Counted from the stretch's first letter, positions 7,863 to 16,468 are shown. The stretch is DNA of 24,441 nt from an uncultured Collinsella sp. (GCA_900543945.1 UQTN01000016.1:1-24441), one strand, 5' to 3'. The notes: generated by a model from the sequence alone, not told the origin. Made by a program: numbers and translations.

Positions 7863-8659
7863 AGCATCACGCCGATCGCAGCATGGCGCCCACAGGTGCC
7901 GTCCTCGTTACGGTAGGAATAAAAGCGGTCGTTCTGACGCACAGTCGAAAGCTGGGTATCCACGATATTATCCGCGTCCACACCGTCATCTACCAGCGCC
8001 TCACAAATGGCAGCGGAAAGATCGAGCATACGAGAGGCACTCGCATCGATGCAAGAGAACTCGACGGCAAAGCGATCCATGAGTTCCTGGGATACCTCAT
8101 ATTCGTCAGCCAAGATATGGGGGCCGATATAGGCGGAAACGTCGCTCGCATCGCAGCCGGCAGCATCGCAAAGCGCCTGGCACGCCTTGGCAGAAATACG
8201 TGCAATCGTGCCCTTCCAACCGGAGTGCACCACGGCAAATCCGCCAGGGGCCACCAGCACCACGGGAACGCAGTCGGCAAAGCAGAGCAGCACGGGCACG
8301 TCATGGGCCGTACAGACGATGGCATCGCAGCCCTCGGCAATCTGCTCGCGAACAGCCTCAAGATCGTCGGCACCGTTCGAAGTCACCGTAACGATATGGT
8401 CACCATGTACCTGATTGGGCACGAGCAGATTATGCTCGCACTCAGTGGCGCCCATAGCTTCGAGCGCTCGACGACGATTTTCTTGAACAGCAAAGGGGTC
8501 ATCGCCTACATGCGAGCCCAGGTTGAGCGAGGAGTACGCATCTTCAGAAACGCCACCGGTGCGCTCGGTAAAGGCAAAGCGGACATCGGATGTCGCGCCC
8601 TCCACCAACGTAACTCCATCATGGTCGACACGCGAAACGTTGTCCGCACGTGCTGCCAT
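7859..8659 (-). CDS. pgeF: PgeF/YlmD, multicopper-oxidase-like peptidoglycan editing factor
   Basis: The 266-residue protein belongs to the YfiH/YlmD/LACC1 family. Members have purine-nucleoside activities in vitro, and E. coli PgeF is reported to prevent wrong amino acids at position 1 of the peptidoglycan stem. The metal-binding triad is visible: H85 in PNQVHGDH, C130 in CFADCVPV and H145 in VVHSGWKGT. The start is the ATG at 8659, seven bases after a perfect AGGAGG; an in-frame GTG at 8680 is upstream of that site. It follows ftsZ, as in many Gram-positives, but a terminator separates the two, and pgeF overlaps pstS by four bases. It therefore heads the phosphate transporter transcript. 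Confidence 0.93.
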   Translation of the reverse strand: MAARADNVSRVDHDGVTLVEGATSDVRFAFTERTGGVSEDAYSSLNLGSHVGDDPFAVQENRRRALEAMGATECEHNLLVPNQVHGDHIVTVTSNGADDLEAVREQIAEGCDAIVCTAHDVPVLLCFADCVPVVLVAPGGFAVVHSGWKGTIARISAKACQALCDAAGCDASDVSAYIGPHILADEYEVSQELMDRFAVEFSCIDASASRMLDLSAAICEALVDDGVDADNIVDTQLSTVRQNDRFYSYRNEDGTCGRHAAIGVML

Positions 8660-8710
8660 ACTAAAGCCTCCTAATAACACAAGTACCGCGGCGTCGCCGC
8701 GCAGTCCGCG

Positions 8711-8743
8711 TTTATACGGCTGTCATACTTCCTTAAAAGGATA
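8711..8743 (-). promoter_or_regulatory. Possible -10 elements of the pgeF-pst promoter
   Basis: On the minus strand, TATCCT (8743-8738) lies 19 bases after the PhoP-like repeat, the distance expected when an activator replaces the -35 box. A second candidate, TATAAA (8716-8711), lies nearer the gene. Neither has a good -35 hexamer. Which is used cannot be told from sequence. Confidence 0.35.
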
Positions 8744-8762
8744 CCCGCAGCGGTAGGGACCA

Positions 8763-8780
8763 AACGTAAAGGGAACGTAA
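8763..8780 (-). promoter_or_regulatory. PhoP-box-like direct repeat upstream of pgeF-pstSCAB-phoU
   Basis: On the minus strand TTACGTT occurs twice (8780-8774 and 8769-8763) with an 11-base period. Known PhoP sites in Bacillus and Streptomyces are direct repeats with an 11-base period, though with different hexamers. The position is right for an activator site: after the ftsZ terminator and about 100 bases before pgeF. The regulator itself is not in the window. Confidence 0.5.
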
Positions 8781-8811
8781 GGAGATTGGAGGCTTTCGTT
8801 TACAAACGAGA

Positions 8812-8847
8812 AACAAAACGGGGTGCATCCAAATGGACACACCCCGT
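8812..8847 (-). terminator. Rho-independent terminator after ftsZ
   Basis: ACGGGGTG (8818-8825) and CACCCCGT (8840-8847) form an 8-base stem, with an inner TCCA/TGGA pair in the loop. On the minus strand it is followed by TTTTGTTT. It begins 22 bases after the ftsZ stop and ends the dcw transcript ahead of pgeF. Confidence 0.88.
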
Positions 8848-8869
8848 GCAGGTCGTTGAGAAAAACGAA

Positions 8870-10024
8870 CTAGAAGCTACCGCGCTTCAGGAAGTCGGGA
8901 AGCTCGAACTGGTCGTTGCCAAAGTTGGGCAGCTCGGTACCACCGACGTTGCGGGTCGGAGCGGCCTGAGCCGGGCTGGCAGCCGGGGCGGTGCGCTGCG
9001 GCTCAGCGGAGGCAGCGGCCTTGCTCTGAGACTGCTGAGCAGCAAAGAGCTCATCCTGACGGTTGACGTTGGAGTCGGAGAAGCCCGTAGCGATGACGGT
9101 GATACGCACCTGATCGCCCAGGGACTCGTCGACAACGGTACCGAAGATGATGTTGGCCTCGGGGTCGACGGCGTTGGCGACAACGTCGGCGGCGTCGCTG
9201 ATCTCCTGGATGCCCAGGTCCTTGGAACCGGCGATGGAGAGCAGCACGCGCGTGGCACCATCGATGGAGCTCTCGAGCAGCGGGCTGGAGATGGCCTGCT
9301 GGGCAGCGTCGACGGCACGAGTATCCCCAGAAGAGGTACCGATACCCATCATGGCGGTACCGGCCTGCTTCATGATGGTCTTAACATCGGCGAAGTCCAG
9401 GTTGATGATACCGGGGACGGTGATGAGGTCGGTGATGCCCTGGGTGCCCTGGGAAAGGACGCCATCGGCAATCGCGAAGGCCTCGAGCATGGTGGTCTTC
9501 TTCTCGGCGATGTCGAGCAGCTTATCGTTAGGAATGACGATCATGGTGTCGACGCAATCGGAGAGGGTCTTGATGCCCTCCTCGGCGCTCTTCTTACGCT
9601 TGCGGCCCTCGAAGGTGAAGGGCTTGGTCACGACGGCGACGGTCAGTGCGCCGACCTCGTTCATCGCGATATCGGCAACGATGGGAGCAGCGCCGGTACC
9701 GGTGCCGCCGCCCTCGCCGCAGGTGATAAACACCATGTCGGCGCCAGCGAGCGCCTCGGCGATGTCGTCGCGGGACTCATCGGCAGCCTTGCGGCCAACC
9801 TCGGGATTGGCGCCGGCGCCCAGGCCGCGGGTAAGGTCGGTGCCGATGTGCACCTTGATATCGGCATCAGAGATCGCGAGTGCCTGAGCATCGGTGTTGA
9901 TGGCAACAAACTCGACGCCGCGGATGCCCTCTTCGATCATTCGATTGACCGCGTTGGTACCGCCGCCGCCGACGCCGACCACCTTAATGACGGCAAGGTA
10001 GTTGTTGATCTCTGTCTCGTGCAT
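8870..10024 (-). CDS. ftsZ: FtsZ, tubulin-like division ring GTPase
   Basis: FtsZ polymerises with GTP to form the ring that recruits the division machinery. The 384-residue protein begins MHETEINNYLAVIKVVGVGGGG. The tubulin signature GGGTGTG is at 105-111, and the T7-loop region INLDFADV supplies the catalytic aspartate for the next subunit. A Gln/Ala/Pro-rich linker (about 320-362) leads to a C-terminal peptide ELPDFLKRGSF that should bind SepF. An extra ELPNF motif lies ten residues earlier. The start is the ATG at 10024, five bases after GGAGGA; an in-frame start at 10054 is unsupported. A 199-base leader separates it from ftsQ, and a terminator follows. Confidence 0.98.
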   Translation of the reverse strand: MHETEINNYLAVIKVVGVGGGGTNAVNRMIEEGIRGVEFVAINTDAQALAISDADIKVHIGTDLTRGLGAGANPEVGRKAADESRDDIAEALAGADMVFITCGEGGGTGTGAAPIVADIAMNEVGALTVAVVTKPFTFEGRKRKKSAEEGIKTLSDCVDTMIVIPNDKLLDIAEKKTTMLEAFAIADGVLSQGTQGITDLITVPGIINLDFADVKTIMKQAGTAMMGIGTSSGDTRAVDAAQQAISSPLLESSIDGATRVLLSIAGSKDLGIQEISDAADVVANAVDPEANIIFGTVVDESLGDQVRITVIATGFSDSNVNRQDELFAAQQSQSKAAASAEPQRTAPAASPAQAAPTRNVGGTELPNFGNDQFELPDFLKRGSF

Positions 10025-10080
10025 GTCGGTCCTCCGAACAAAGGTTATAGCCATAGCATGGGTCGACCCCTGCGCACATT

Positions 10081-10159
10081 AACCTTCAGGTTGAAAGTAA
10101 ATGCAAAGGTAAACCGTATTATGTTTGCACATTATGAACGTATCAGTCAAATAATTGAC
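10081..10159 (-). promoter_or_regulatory. AT-rich ftsZ leader with inverted repeats and -10-like boxes
   Basis: The 199-base ftsQ-ftsZ gap is far more AT-rich than its surroundings and probably holds an ftsZ promoter. On the minus strand it contains TTGACT (10150-10145) and two CATAAT boxes (10136-10131 and 10123-10118), but their spacings (8 and 21 bases) do not make a standard pair. GTCAA-N4-TTGAC (10146-10159) and AACCT-N2-AGGTT (10081-10092) are inverted repeats that could be operators. Exact promoter not assigned. Confidence 0.4.
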
Positions 10160-10223
10160 CGTGAAAACCAAACAAACCAGATAAACGGCGTGGTATGGCC
10201 CCTCAACAAAGCATCAACCCACG

Positions 10224-11480
10224 CTACGAGGTCGGAGCATTCCTAAATGTGTAGTTGCCCGGAGAGCGCACATTGATATACGTTACACCCTCTACCTGCG
10301 AAAGCAACTTGGTGACTACGCGTTCCTTCTTGGCGATATCGTCCGAATCGCCCAGCGACACCTCAATGCCGTTATTGAGGTTTGCCGAGATGGCTTCGAC
10401 CGAAGGCGTAGAAATATCCTTGACTTGTCCCAAGAACTCGCTCGAAAAACCACGCACATAATCCAGGCCGGCCTTAACGGCCTTGGAGTTCACCGCCTGG
10501 CCGGAAACCGGAGCGACATCCGCCGAGACATCAGTCAACAACACCGCGCCATAATGCTTGGCGAGCGCCAGCGCGGCATCGATTCCGGTCAAGGTATTTG
10601 AGCCCTGCCCTGTCGTGATGACGTTGCCCTGGTCGTCCACTTCGACCGACGTCGACAGCGGGGCGATCCAGGTGTCATCGTCTCCGATAGCCCAGGCAAG
10701 GTCGTCGGAGCTGATATACGCAATGGCGATAACTTTACGCTCCGTCGGCGTGATGATAAGCGTATGGGGAAACTGGCGCTGGACATCCACGCCCGAAACC
10801 CACGGGTTCTGCTTGAGATCCTCGGTAATCTGGTCGGGATCGACGTTAAAAAGCGACGTTCCCTCGGGCAAGTCGATCAGCTGGATAGCATCGTGCTTCG
10901 TCACATGCTCGCTGCCTTGAATCTGAATATCAGTGGCAGTAAACAGTCCAGAGTTGATCACCACGATGGCAACGACGACGAGCACGGCCAAGACGGCCAG
11001 AACGCCGCCCACGATTTTGCCTTTACCTGTAACGACAGAAGCGGCGTCTGATGTTTTATTTGCCATCGCTCCAAGTGAAGATAACGGGTTGAAACCTTTT
11101 TTACTCGAAGGCTTCTTGGCGGTAGCCGGCACCGATGTCAGCGAGCGCGGTTTCGATGCGCCCAGCGTGAGACCTGGACGCGCCGCTTTAGTTCCCGTCG
11201 AGGGCTTGGGAGCTGCCATGGGACGAGCAGGCTTGGCGCCCATAACAGGCTTTGACGTCACCGAGGGACGCGAGGACTTTTTTGCGGCCGGACGATTACC
11301 GAGCTGCGAGCCGACGACCGGACGACTGGTCTGTCGAGCATGCCCGACAGACTTAGAGTGCGCGACGGTATTGCGTTGAGGTTTGGCAGGCGCGCCGGAA
11401 CGCCCTCCGGCGCGGCGGAAGGTGGGTTTCGATGCTCTAGAAGCCGAGGAATTTAACTTCCGGTCTGAGCTCGATGCCAT
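10224..11480 (-). CDS. ftsQ: FtsQ/DivIB-type division protein with long basic N-terminal tail
   Basis: FtsQ/DivIB is a single-pass membrane protein that scaffolds FtsL and the septal synthase. The 418-residue protein has a cytoplasmic tail of about 154 residues rich in Ser, Lys, Arg, Ala and Pro, with only two acidic residues. A membrane helix follows at about 155-177 (VGGVLAVLAVLVVVAIVV), then the POTRA domain at about 181-250 (TATDIQIQGSEHVTKHDAI; FNVDPDQITEDLKQNPWV; QFPHTLIITPTER) and an extracytoplasmic beta domain. The tail makes it much longer than common FtsQ proteins (roughly 250-300). The ATG lies inside murB (44-base overlap), three bases after GGGAGG, so the two are probably coupled. 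It is followed by ftsZ. Confidence 0.93.
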   Translation of the reverse strand: MASSSDRKLNSSASRASKPTFRRAGGRSGAPAKPQRNTVAHSKSVGHARQTSRPVVGSQLGNRPAAKKSSRPSVTSKPVMGAKPARPMAAPKPSTGTKAARPGLTLGASKPRSLTSVPATAKKPSSKKGFNPLSSLGAMANKTSDAASVVTGKGKIVGGVLAVLAVLVVVAIVVINSGLFTATDIQIQGSEHVTKHDAIQLIDLPEGTSLFNVDPDQITEDLKQNPWVSGVDVQRQFPHTLIITPTERKVIAIAYISSDDLAWAIGDDDTWIAPLSTSVEVDDQGNVITTGQGSNTLTGIDAALALAKHYGAVLLTDVSADVAPVSGQAVNSKAVKAGLDYVRGFSSEFLGQVKDISTPSVEAISANLNNGIEVSLGDSDDIAKKERVVTKLLSQVEGVTYINVRSPGNYTFRNAPTS

Positions 11481-12348
11481 ACGCCTCCCTCACCTTTCCG
11501 TGCACATGTCTAATAACCGCGGCAACGTCATCGGCCGAGGCAGTTCCGTTATTAACGATAAAATTAGCGTGAACGGGCGAAACTTCCGCGCCGCCAATCG
11601 AAAAACCCTTTAATCCACAATCCTCGATAAGCTTGCCCACACTCGCATCGGGCGGGTTGCGAAAGACAGACCCGCAGGATGCGCGACCCATGGGCTGCGT
11701 ACGCTTGCGCCTTGTAAGGTACCGCTCCATGCGCTCGCGAATGTCGGCCTTGGGCGCCGGTTTAAGCTTGAGCACGCACTCGAGGATGATCTCATTGCGG
11801 GGAAGGCTACATTCGCGGTAGCCCCAAGAGATCTCGGACCCCGCATAATGCTTGATACCGGATGCCGGGTCAAACGTTACGACATCCTCAACCAGCGAGC
11901 CAATCCACTCGGTCCGCGTGCCGGCATTCATAGATATCGCACCGCCGACCGAACCAGGAATGCCAACGGCAAACTCAAGGCCCGAGAGGCTACGCGACAG
12001 GGCATCGTTGACCAGGCGCGCAAACATCACGCCCGCACCGACCGTCAGCGTACAACCGTCATCGGCAACAACCGTGCGCTGGAACTCACGTCCGAGCGAA
12101 ATGACGGCGCCGCGATAACCGCCATCGGCAACCAGCAGATTGGAGCCCTTGCCGATGATGACCCACGGCACCTGCTCGCGATCGAGCACCGCCACGGCGC
12201 GGCGAAGGGCATGATAGCTGTGGCACGTCACAAAGAGGTCGGCCTTGCCGCCGATACGATAGCTCGTATGACGCGCAAGGCGCTCGTCCTCGATCACATC
12301 CGTGTCAATCATGCCCGAGAGCGCCATGACGGCGTTAAACAGACCCAT
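11437..12348 (-). CDS. murB: MurB, UDP-N-acetylenolpyruvoylglucosamine reductase
   Basis: MurB reduces UDP-GlcNAc-enolpyruvate to UDP-MurNAc with NADPH and FAD, in the cytoplasm. The 303-residue protein shows the FAD-binding segments SYRIGGKADLF (29-39), IGKGSNLLVADGG (65-77) and VGIPGSVGGAISMNAG (128-143). The proton-donating serine is S227 in CGSVFRNP, and the conserved late glutamate is probably E297 in RPEVKFLG. The lack of the extra loop of the E. coli enzyme and the CGSVFRNP form fit the Gram-positive type II MurB. The ATG at 12348 lies five bases after the murC stop, without a strong ribosome binding site. Coupling to murC is likely. Its 3' end overlaps ftsQ. Confidence 0.96.
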   Translation of the reverse strand: MGLFNAVMALSGMIDTDVIEDERLARHTSYRIGGKADLFVTCHSYHALRRAVAVLDREQVPWVIIGKGSNLLVADGGYRGAVISLGREFQRTVVADDGCTLTVGAGVMFARLVNDALSRSLSGLEFAVGIPGSVGGAISMNAGTRTEWIGSLVEDVVTFDPASGIKHYAGSEISWGYRECSLPRNEIILECVLKLKPAPKADIRERMERYLTRRKRTQPMGRASCGSVFRNPPDASVGKLIEDCGLKGFSIGGAEVSPVHANFIVNNGTASADDVAAVIRHVHGKVREAYGIELRPEVKFLGF

Positions 12349-12353
12349 TAGAC

Positions 12354-13772
12354 TTAAGCGTCTTTCTTGGCAGTCAGATACTCAATGAACTCGGGACCGA
12401 CGGTCGTAACATCACCGGCACCCATAGTGAGCAGCAGGTCGCCCTCGCCCACCATCTGCTCGAGCTCCTGATTGAGCTCAAGACGGCTGGAGCAGTACAC
12501 GACCTCCTTGCCAGGATGCTTGGCGCGCACGGTATCGGCGAGCATCTTAGAGGTGACACCCGGAATGGGCATCTCGCCAGCCGAGAACACATCAATCAGC
12601 AGCAGTTTATCGGCATTGGCAAATGCATCGGCAAAGTCGTCGCACAGGGCCTGCAGGCGCGAATAGCGGTGCGGCTGGAACACGACGTCGACGTGCTTGT
12701 AACCCAGCGACGAAGCGGCAGCAAGCGTCGCCTTGATCTCGGTGGGGTGATGGCCGTAATCATCGACCACGGTGATGCCATCGATATCGCCCACGTGGGT
12801 AAAGCGACGGCGGACGCCCTCAAAGCTCGAGAGCGCCTTGGCGGCGGCGTCGATGTCAAGGCCCAGGACATGGGCGACGGTGAGCACCGCCGTGGCGTTG
12901 AGCATGTTGTGGCGACCGGGATTGCTCTTGATCTCCACAGCGCGCTCAGTGCCGTCCTCAAAGCGAACGATAAAGTCACTCTGGATGCCCTTGACATCCG
13001 GGTGCATGCAGACGATGTCGTTGCTCTCGGCAAAGCCGTAGGAAAGCACGTGACGGCCCGTCGACTTGGCGAGCTCGACCAGATGCGGGTCCTCACCACA
13101 GACGATGACGGTGCCCTCCTCGCCCACCAGGCTCATGAATTTGGCGAAAGTTGCCTCGATCTCCTCGATACCCGAGTAGTGATCGAGGTGGTCGGCTTCG
13201 ACGTTGGTCACAATGACCACGTTGGGGTTCAGGAACAGGAAGGAGCTGTCGGACTCGTCGGCCTCGGCGACAAAGTAGTCGCCCGAGCCGTTCTTGCCGT
13301 TCGTGTCATAGCCCTCGACGATGCCACCGATCAGGAAGCTCGGATCCAGACCCATGCGGTCGAGCATGGTGGCGCACATCGAAGACGTGGTGGTCTTGCC
13401 ATGCGTGCCGGCAACAGCGACGGTGGTGTAGCCGTGGCCCAAAGCAGAGAGCATCTTGGCACGGGGCCACACAGGAATACCCAGCTCGCGAGCGCGCACG
13501 AGTTCAGGGTTGGACTCCGGAATAGCGGTGGACACAACAACCACGTCGGGCTTGACCTCGTCGATCGTGGCGGCCTCATGGCCCACATGCACCTTCACAC
13601 CAGCGCGGGTAAGCTGGCGGATATAACGTGACGTCTTAAGGTCGGAGCCGGTAACGGCATAACCGCGCTCGTGCAGAACGAGGGCGATGCCGCTCATGCC
13701 GGCGCCGCCGATACCGATAAAGTGGGCGCTCTTAAACTCGGGCGCGGAGGTTGCAGTCTGGGAATCAGCCAT
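12354..13772 (-). CDS. murC: MurC, UDP-MurNAc-L-alanine ligase
   Basis: MurC adds L-alanine to UDP-MurNAc, the first amino acid of the stem peptide, using ATP. The 472-residue protein has the N-terminal nucleotide-binding motif GIGGAGMSG (20-28), the ATP loop GTHGKTTT (122-129) and the family segments EADESDSSFLFL and DHLDHY. The later VVDDYGHHPTEIKATL is diagnostic of MurC. The start is the ATG at 13772, with AAGGAG eleven bases upstream; a GTG at 13799 lies before that site. murG ends 97 bases earlier. murB follows after five bases, matching the murC-murB-ftsQ order of many Gram-positives. Confidence 0.97.
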   Translation of the reverse strand: MADSQTATSAPEFKSAHFIGIGGAGMSGIALVLHERGYAVTGSDLKTSRYIRQLTRAGVKVHVGHEAATIDEVKPDVVVVSTAIPESNPELVRARELGIPVWPRAKMLSALGHGYTTVAVAGTHGKTTTSSMCATMLDRMGLDPSFLIGGIVEGYDTNGKNGSGDYFVAEADESDSSFLFLNPNVVIVTNVEADHLDHYSGIEEIEATFAKFMSLVGEEGTVIVCGEDPHLVELAKSTGRHVLSYGFAESNDIVCMHPDVKGIQSDFIVRFEDGTERAVEIKSNPGRHNMLNATAVLTVAHVLGLDIDAAAKALSSFEGVRRRFTHVGDIDGITVVDDYGHHPTEIKATLAAASSLGYKHVDVVFQPHRYSRLQALCDDFADAFANADKLLLIDVFSAGEMPIPGVTSKMLADTVRAKHPGKEVVYCSSRLELNQELEQMVGEGDLLLTMGAGDVTTVGPEFIEYLTAKKDA

Positions 13773-13869
13773 GTGCTCGTGTACTCCTTGCGTAAACACT
13801 GCCTGTAACCCGTTAACTGTACCGCACCTACCGCATCAGCGCGAGGGCGACCGACGATATCCCGTCTAA

Positions 13870-14985
13870 CTAACGCAAACCCTCTACCGCATCCGCCAGA
13901 AGAGCGGCGGCCCTATCCTGAGCCAGACCACGCGCCGCCTGACGCATGGCGTCGCGTGCCGCCGCGTCATCGACCAGGTGCAGCAGCTCATCGACAAAGG
14001 CAGAACCGTCGATATCGGCATCGGCGCAGAGCACGCCGGCCCCGGCGTCGACCAGATAACGGGCATTGGTGGTTTGGTGGTCGGCCGTCGCATGCGGGTA
14101 CGGCACGAGCACCGAAGGCACGGCGAGCGCAGCGATCTCGGCCACGCTCGATGCTCCCGAACGCGATAGCACCAAATCGGCAGCAGCCAGCATGTCGCCC
14201 ATGTTGTCGATGTAAGGCTGGACGCGGTAACGCTTCGCCTCCTCGGGCGTCAGCGCCAAAGCGCGCTCGGTCTCCTCAAAGCCGTCGGCACCCGTCGAAT
14301 GCAACACATAGAGGTTCTTGCGCGAAAGCAGCTCGTTTTTGAGCGAAGCCACGCGCTCGTTGAGGTGCTGGGCGCCAAGTGAACCGCCAAAGACGAGCAG
14401 CAGCGTAGCGTCCTCGGGAACGCCAAGTGCCTTGCGGCCGCGAGCGCGATCGCCCTCGATCACCGAGCGACGTACGGGGTTGCCGGTCATGAGCACGTGG
14501 TCAGGGTCACCTTCGCGCTCAAAGACCGAACGCGCTGCCGGCACCGAGATGCACACGCGGGCGGCGTGGGAGTTCATCATCTTGTTGGCCAGGCCCGGAA
14601 CAGAGTTCTGCTCATGCAGCAGATACGGAACGCCTGCGCCCTTGCACCACCCCAGCAGCGGAACCTCGACATAGGCACCAAAACCGATGGCGGCATCGGG
14701 CTTGCCGACCTTTGAGAAATGACGGGCGAGCGCACGCTTGGCCTTGTTGACACGCCACAGGGAGGTCAGCGCCGTCCAAGGACGGGAGCGGTCGAAGCCC
14801 GTGACCGTAATGGGCACAAAATCAAACCCAGCCTCGGGGACCAGACGACCCTCGAGCTTGCGTGACTGGCCCACGAACACAACGTGGTGGCCACGATCAC
14901 GCAGCTCTTCGGCCAAGGCGAGCGCGGGGTTGATGTGTCCCGCCGTGCCGCCGGCTGCAATAGCAACGGTCATCTTATCGGTCAT
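13870..14985 (-). CDS. murG: MurG, lipid II-forming GlcNAc transferase
   Basis: MurG transfers GlcNAc from UDP-GlcNAc to lipid I at the inner membrane face, giving lipid II. The 371-residue protein begins MTDKMTVAIAAGGTAGHINP, containing the GGTAGH glycine-rich loop for lipid I. LVFGGSLGAQHLNE forms the second glycine-rich loop, and SRSGASSVAEIAALAVPSVL with the following PYPHATADHQ forms the UDP-GlcNAc site (GT28 family). The start is the ATG at 14985, five bases after AAGGGA; the alternatives at 15003 (GTG) and 14973 have weaker support. The gene overlaps the end of ftsW by 11 bases. Confidence 0.97.
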   Translation of the reverse strand: MTDKMTVAIAAGGTAGHINPALALAEELRDRGHHVVFVGQSRKLEGRLVPEAGFDFVPITVTGFDRSRPWTALTSLWRVNKAKRALARHFSKVGKPDAAIGFGAYVEVPLLGWCKGAGVPYLLHEQNSVPGLANKMMNSHAARVCISVPAARSVFEREGDPDHVLMTGNPVRRSVIEGDRARGRKALGVPEDATLLLVFGGSLGAQHLNERVASLKNELLSRKNLYVLHSTGADGFEETERALALTPEEAKRYRVQPYIDNMGDMLAAADLVLSRSGASSVAEIAALAVPSVLVPYPHATADHQTTNARYLVDAGAGVLCADADIDGSAFVDELLHLVDDAAARDAMRQAARGLAQDRAAALLADAVEGLR

Positions 14986-16468
14986 GGTAGTCCCTTCGTA
15001 CACGCGGTCCCTGGTCGTCGGTGCGTAGACGCGCCGACGGGTCCGAGTTCAAATCGATTCGATTATATCCGCCGCCCGCGCTGCGAGGGCTGGGGCGCTG
15101 AGGACGACCTTGCGGAGCCGTCCGCGGACGTGGACGAGCTGCCGGCTCGGATGTAGAACCATCCAGAACGGTAAAGCCGCTACGCGAAGGTCGTTCACCG
15201 CGCACATGGGCTACGCCGGCGGTACTCTCATCCATAACGGCAAAGCTCTCGCGGCGACGGTCGTACTCATCGCGACGGGCGCTCTCGTACGAAACGCGCA
15301 GGATCAGACCGGCAAGCATAAGCGACACAATAATCGATGAACCGCCGTAGCTAATAAACGGCAACGGTTTGCCCGTCATGGGAAACACGTTGAGGATGCC
15401 CAGCGCGTTAATCAAAAACTGCACCGCGAGAATGACCGCGGAGCCAGACGCCATAAGCGCGCCCCGACGATCGGTCGCCTGCTCGGCAATGCGAAACGCC
15501 GAGTAGATCAGCATCGCAAACACCAAGAAGAACAGCACGGTTCCGACAAAGCCGACTTCCTCGCCAATGATGGCCAGGATGTAGTCATTGTGCGCCTCGG
15601 GCAGATACGAGTACTTCATGGTTGAGTTGCCGATGCCACGGCCGAACAGACCGCCCGAGGCAAAGGCCATGATGGCAAGCGTGGCCTGATAGCCGTCACC
15701 ATACTCGTCAGCCCAAGGGTTCAAGGCAACCTGAATACGCACCATACGGTACGGCTCTGCGACAAGTGCAATCACGATCACGAGAATGCCGAAGATTAGC
15801 ACGCCGATGATAAATCTCGGGTCGAGACCCGCAAACAACGCCATGCACATGAGGGTCAACAGGATGATCAGGACAGTACCGAAATCGGGCTGGATAAAGA
15901 TCAGAAAGAGCGAAATACCCAGGTAGATGCCCATCTTGCGAAGGAATTCGTTGATGTTGCCACCGGGCGAAAAGAAGCGATCAAGCATGATGGCCGAATA
16001 CGCAATGGCAAATGGCTTTAAAAACTCGGAAGGCTGGAACTGAATACCGGCGATGTTGAGCCAGCGCGTGGCGCCACGGCTGCCGCTGCCCACCAAGAAC
16101 ACCAGAAACAGTAGCCCTATCATGCCTATGAGAAAGATCCTAAGCACATCCTCCCCAAACCAGCTGTCCGGCAAAACGCGCACGATGGCAATCAGCGCCA
16201 GAACACCAACCACGGCAAACGCGGCCTGTCGACCCAGGAAAAACGTCGCCGAGCCATTCTCGTGCAGCGCCTCGACCGAAGACGCCGAGTACACCATCAG
16301 CAGACCAAAGCACACCAAAGTAAACAGGCAGGCCATAAATATCAGACGGGGGCGCATGATGCGGGCGGGAACGCCGGCAATATAGCGTTCGCTAAACGAC
16401 TGCCTGCCACGACCGGAACGCGGTGTGCTGCGCCGCGAGGAAGCACGGTCCGAGTCGGGCCTCCTCAT
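14975..16468 (-). CDS. ftsW: FtsW, septal peptidoglycan polymerase (SEDS) with basic tails
   Basis: FtsW polymerises lipid II into glycan strands at the septum together with its class B PBP partner. The 497-residue protein has about ten membrane helices between a basic N-terminus and residue about 390. SEDS signatures are present: GNSTMKYSYLPEAHNDYILA with the catalytic-region aspartate, and MTGKPLPFISYGGSSIIVSL. The last roughly 110 residues form a cytoplasmic tail rich in Arg, Ser and Pro, ending RVRRDYHDR, which makes the protein longer than many FtsW. The start is uncertain. ATG 16468 has no well-spaced site, while GTG 16495 has AGGGG six bases upstream and TTG 16501 is also in frame. It sits right after murD and overlaps murG. 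Confidence 0.95.
   Translation of the reverse strand: MRRPDSDRASSRRSTPRSGRGRQSFSERYIAGVPARIMRPRLIFMACLFTLVCFGLLMVYSASSVEALHENGSATFFLGRQAAFAVVGVLALIAIVRVLPDSWFGEDVLRIFLIGMIGLLFLVFLVGSGSRGATRWLNIAGIQFQPSEFLKPFAIAYSAIMLDRFFSPGGNINEFLRKMGIYLGISLFLIFIQPDFGTVLIILLTLMCMALFAGLDPRFIIGVLIFGILVIVIALVAEPYRMVRIQVALNPWADEYGDGYQATLAIMAFASGGLFGRGIGNSTMKYSYLPEAHNDYILAIIGEEVGFVGTVLFFLVFAMLIYSAFRIAEQATDRRGALMASGSAVILAVQFLINALGILNVFPMTGKPLPFISYGGSSIIVSLMLAGLILRVSYESARRDEYDRRRESFAVMDESTAGVAHVRGERPSRSGFTVLDGSTSEPAARPRPRTAPQGRPQRPSPRSAGGGYNRIDLNSDPSARLRTDDQGPRVRRDYHDR

Noticed and set aside
8786..10246. 486-codon open frame on the plus strand opposite ftsZ
   Set aside because: It is antisense to ftsZ and its translation is a Gly/Asp/Leu-rich shadow. 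It also runs through the ftsZ terminator and leader.
12516..13631. 371-codon open frame on the plus strand opposite murC
   Set aside because: It is a shadow of murC with no recognisable domain and no ribosome binding site.
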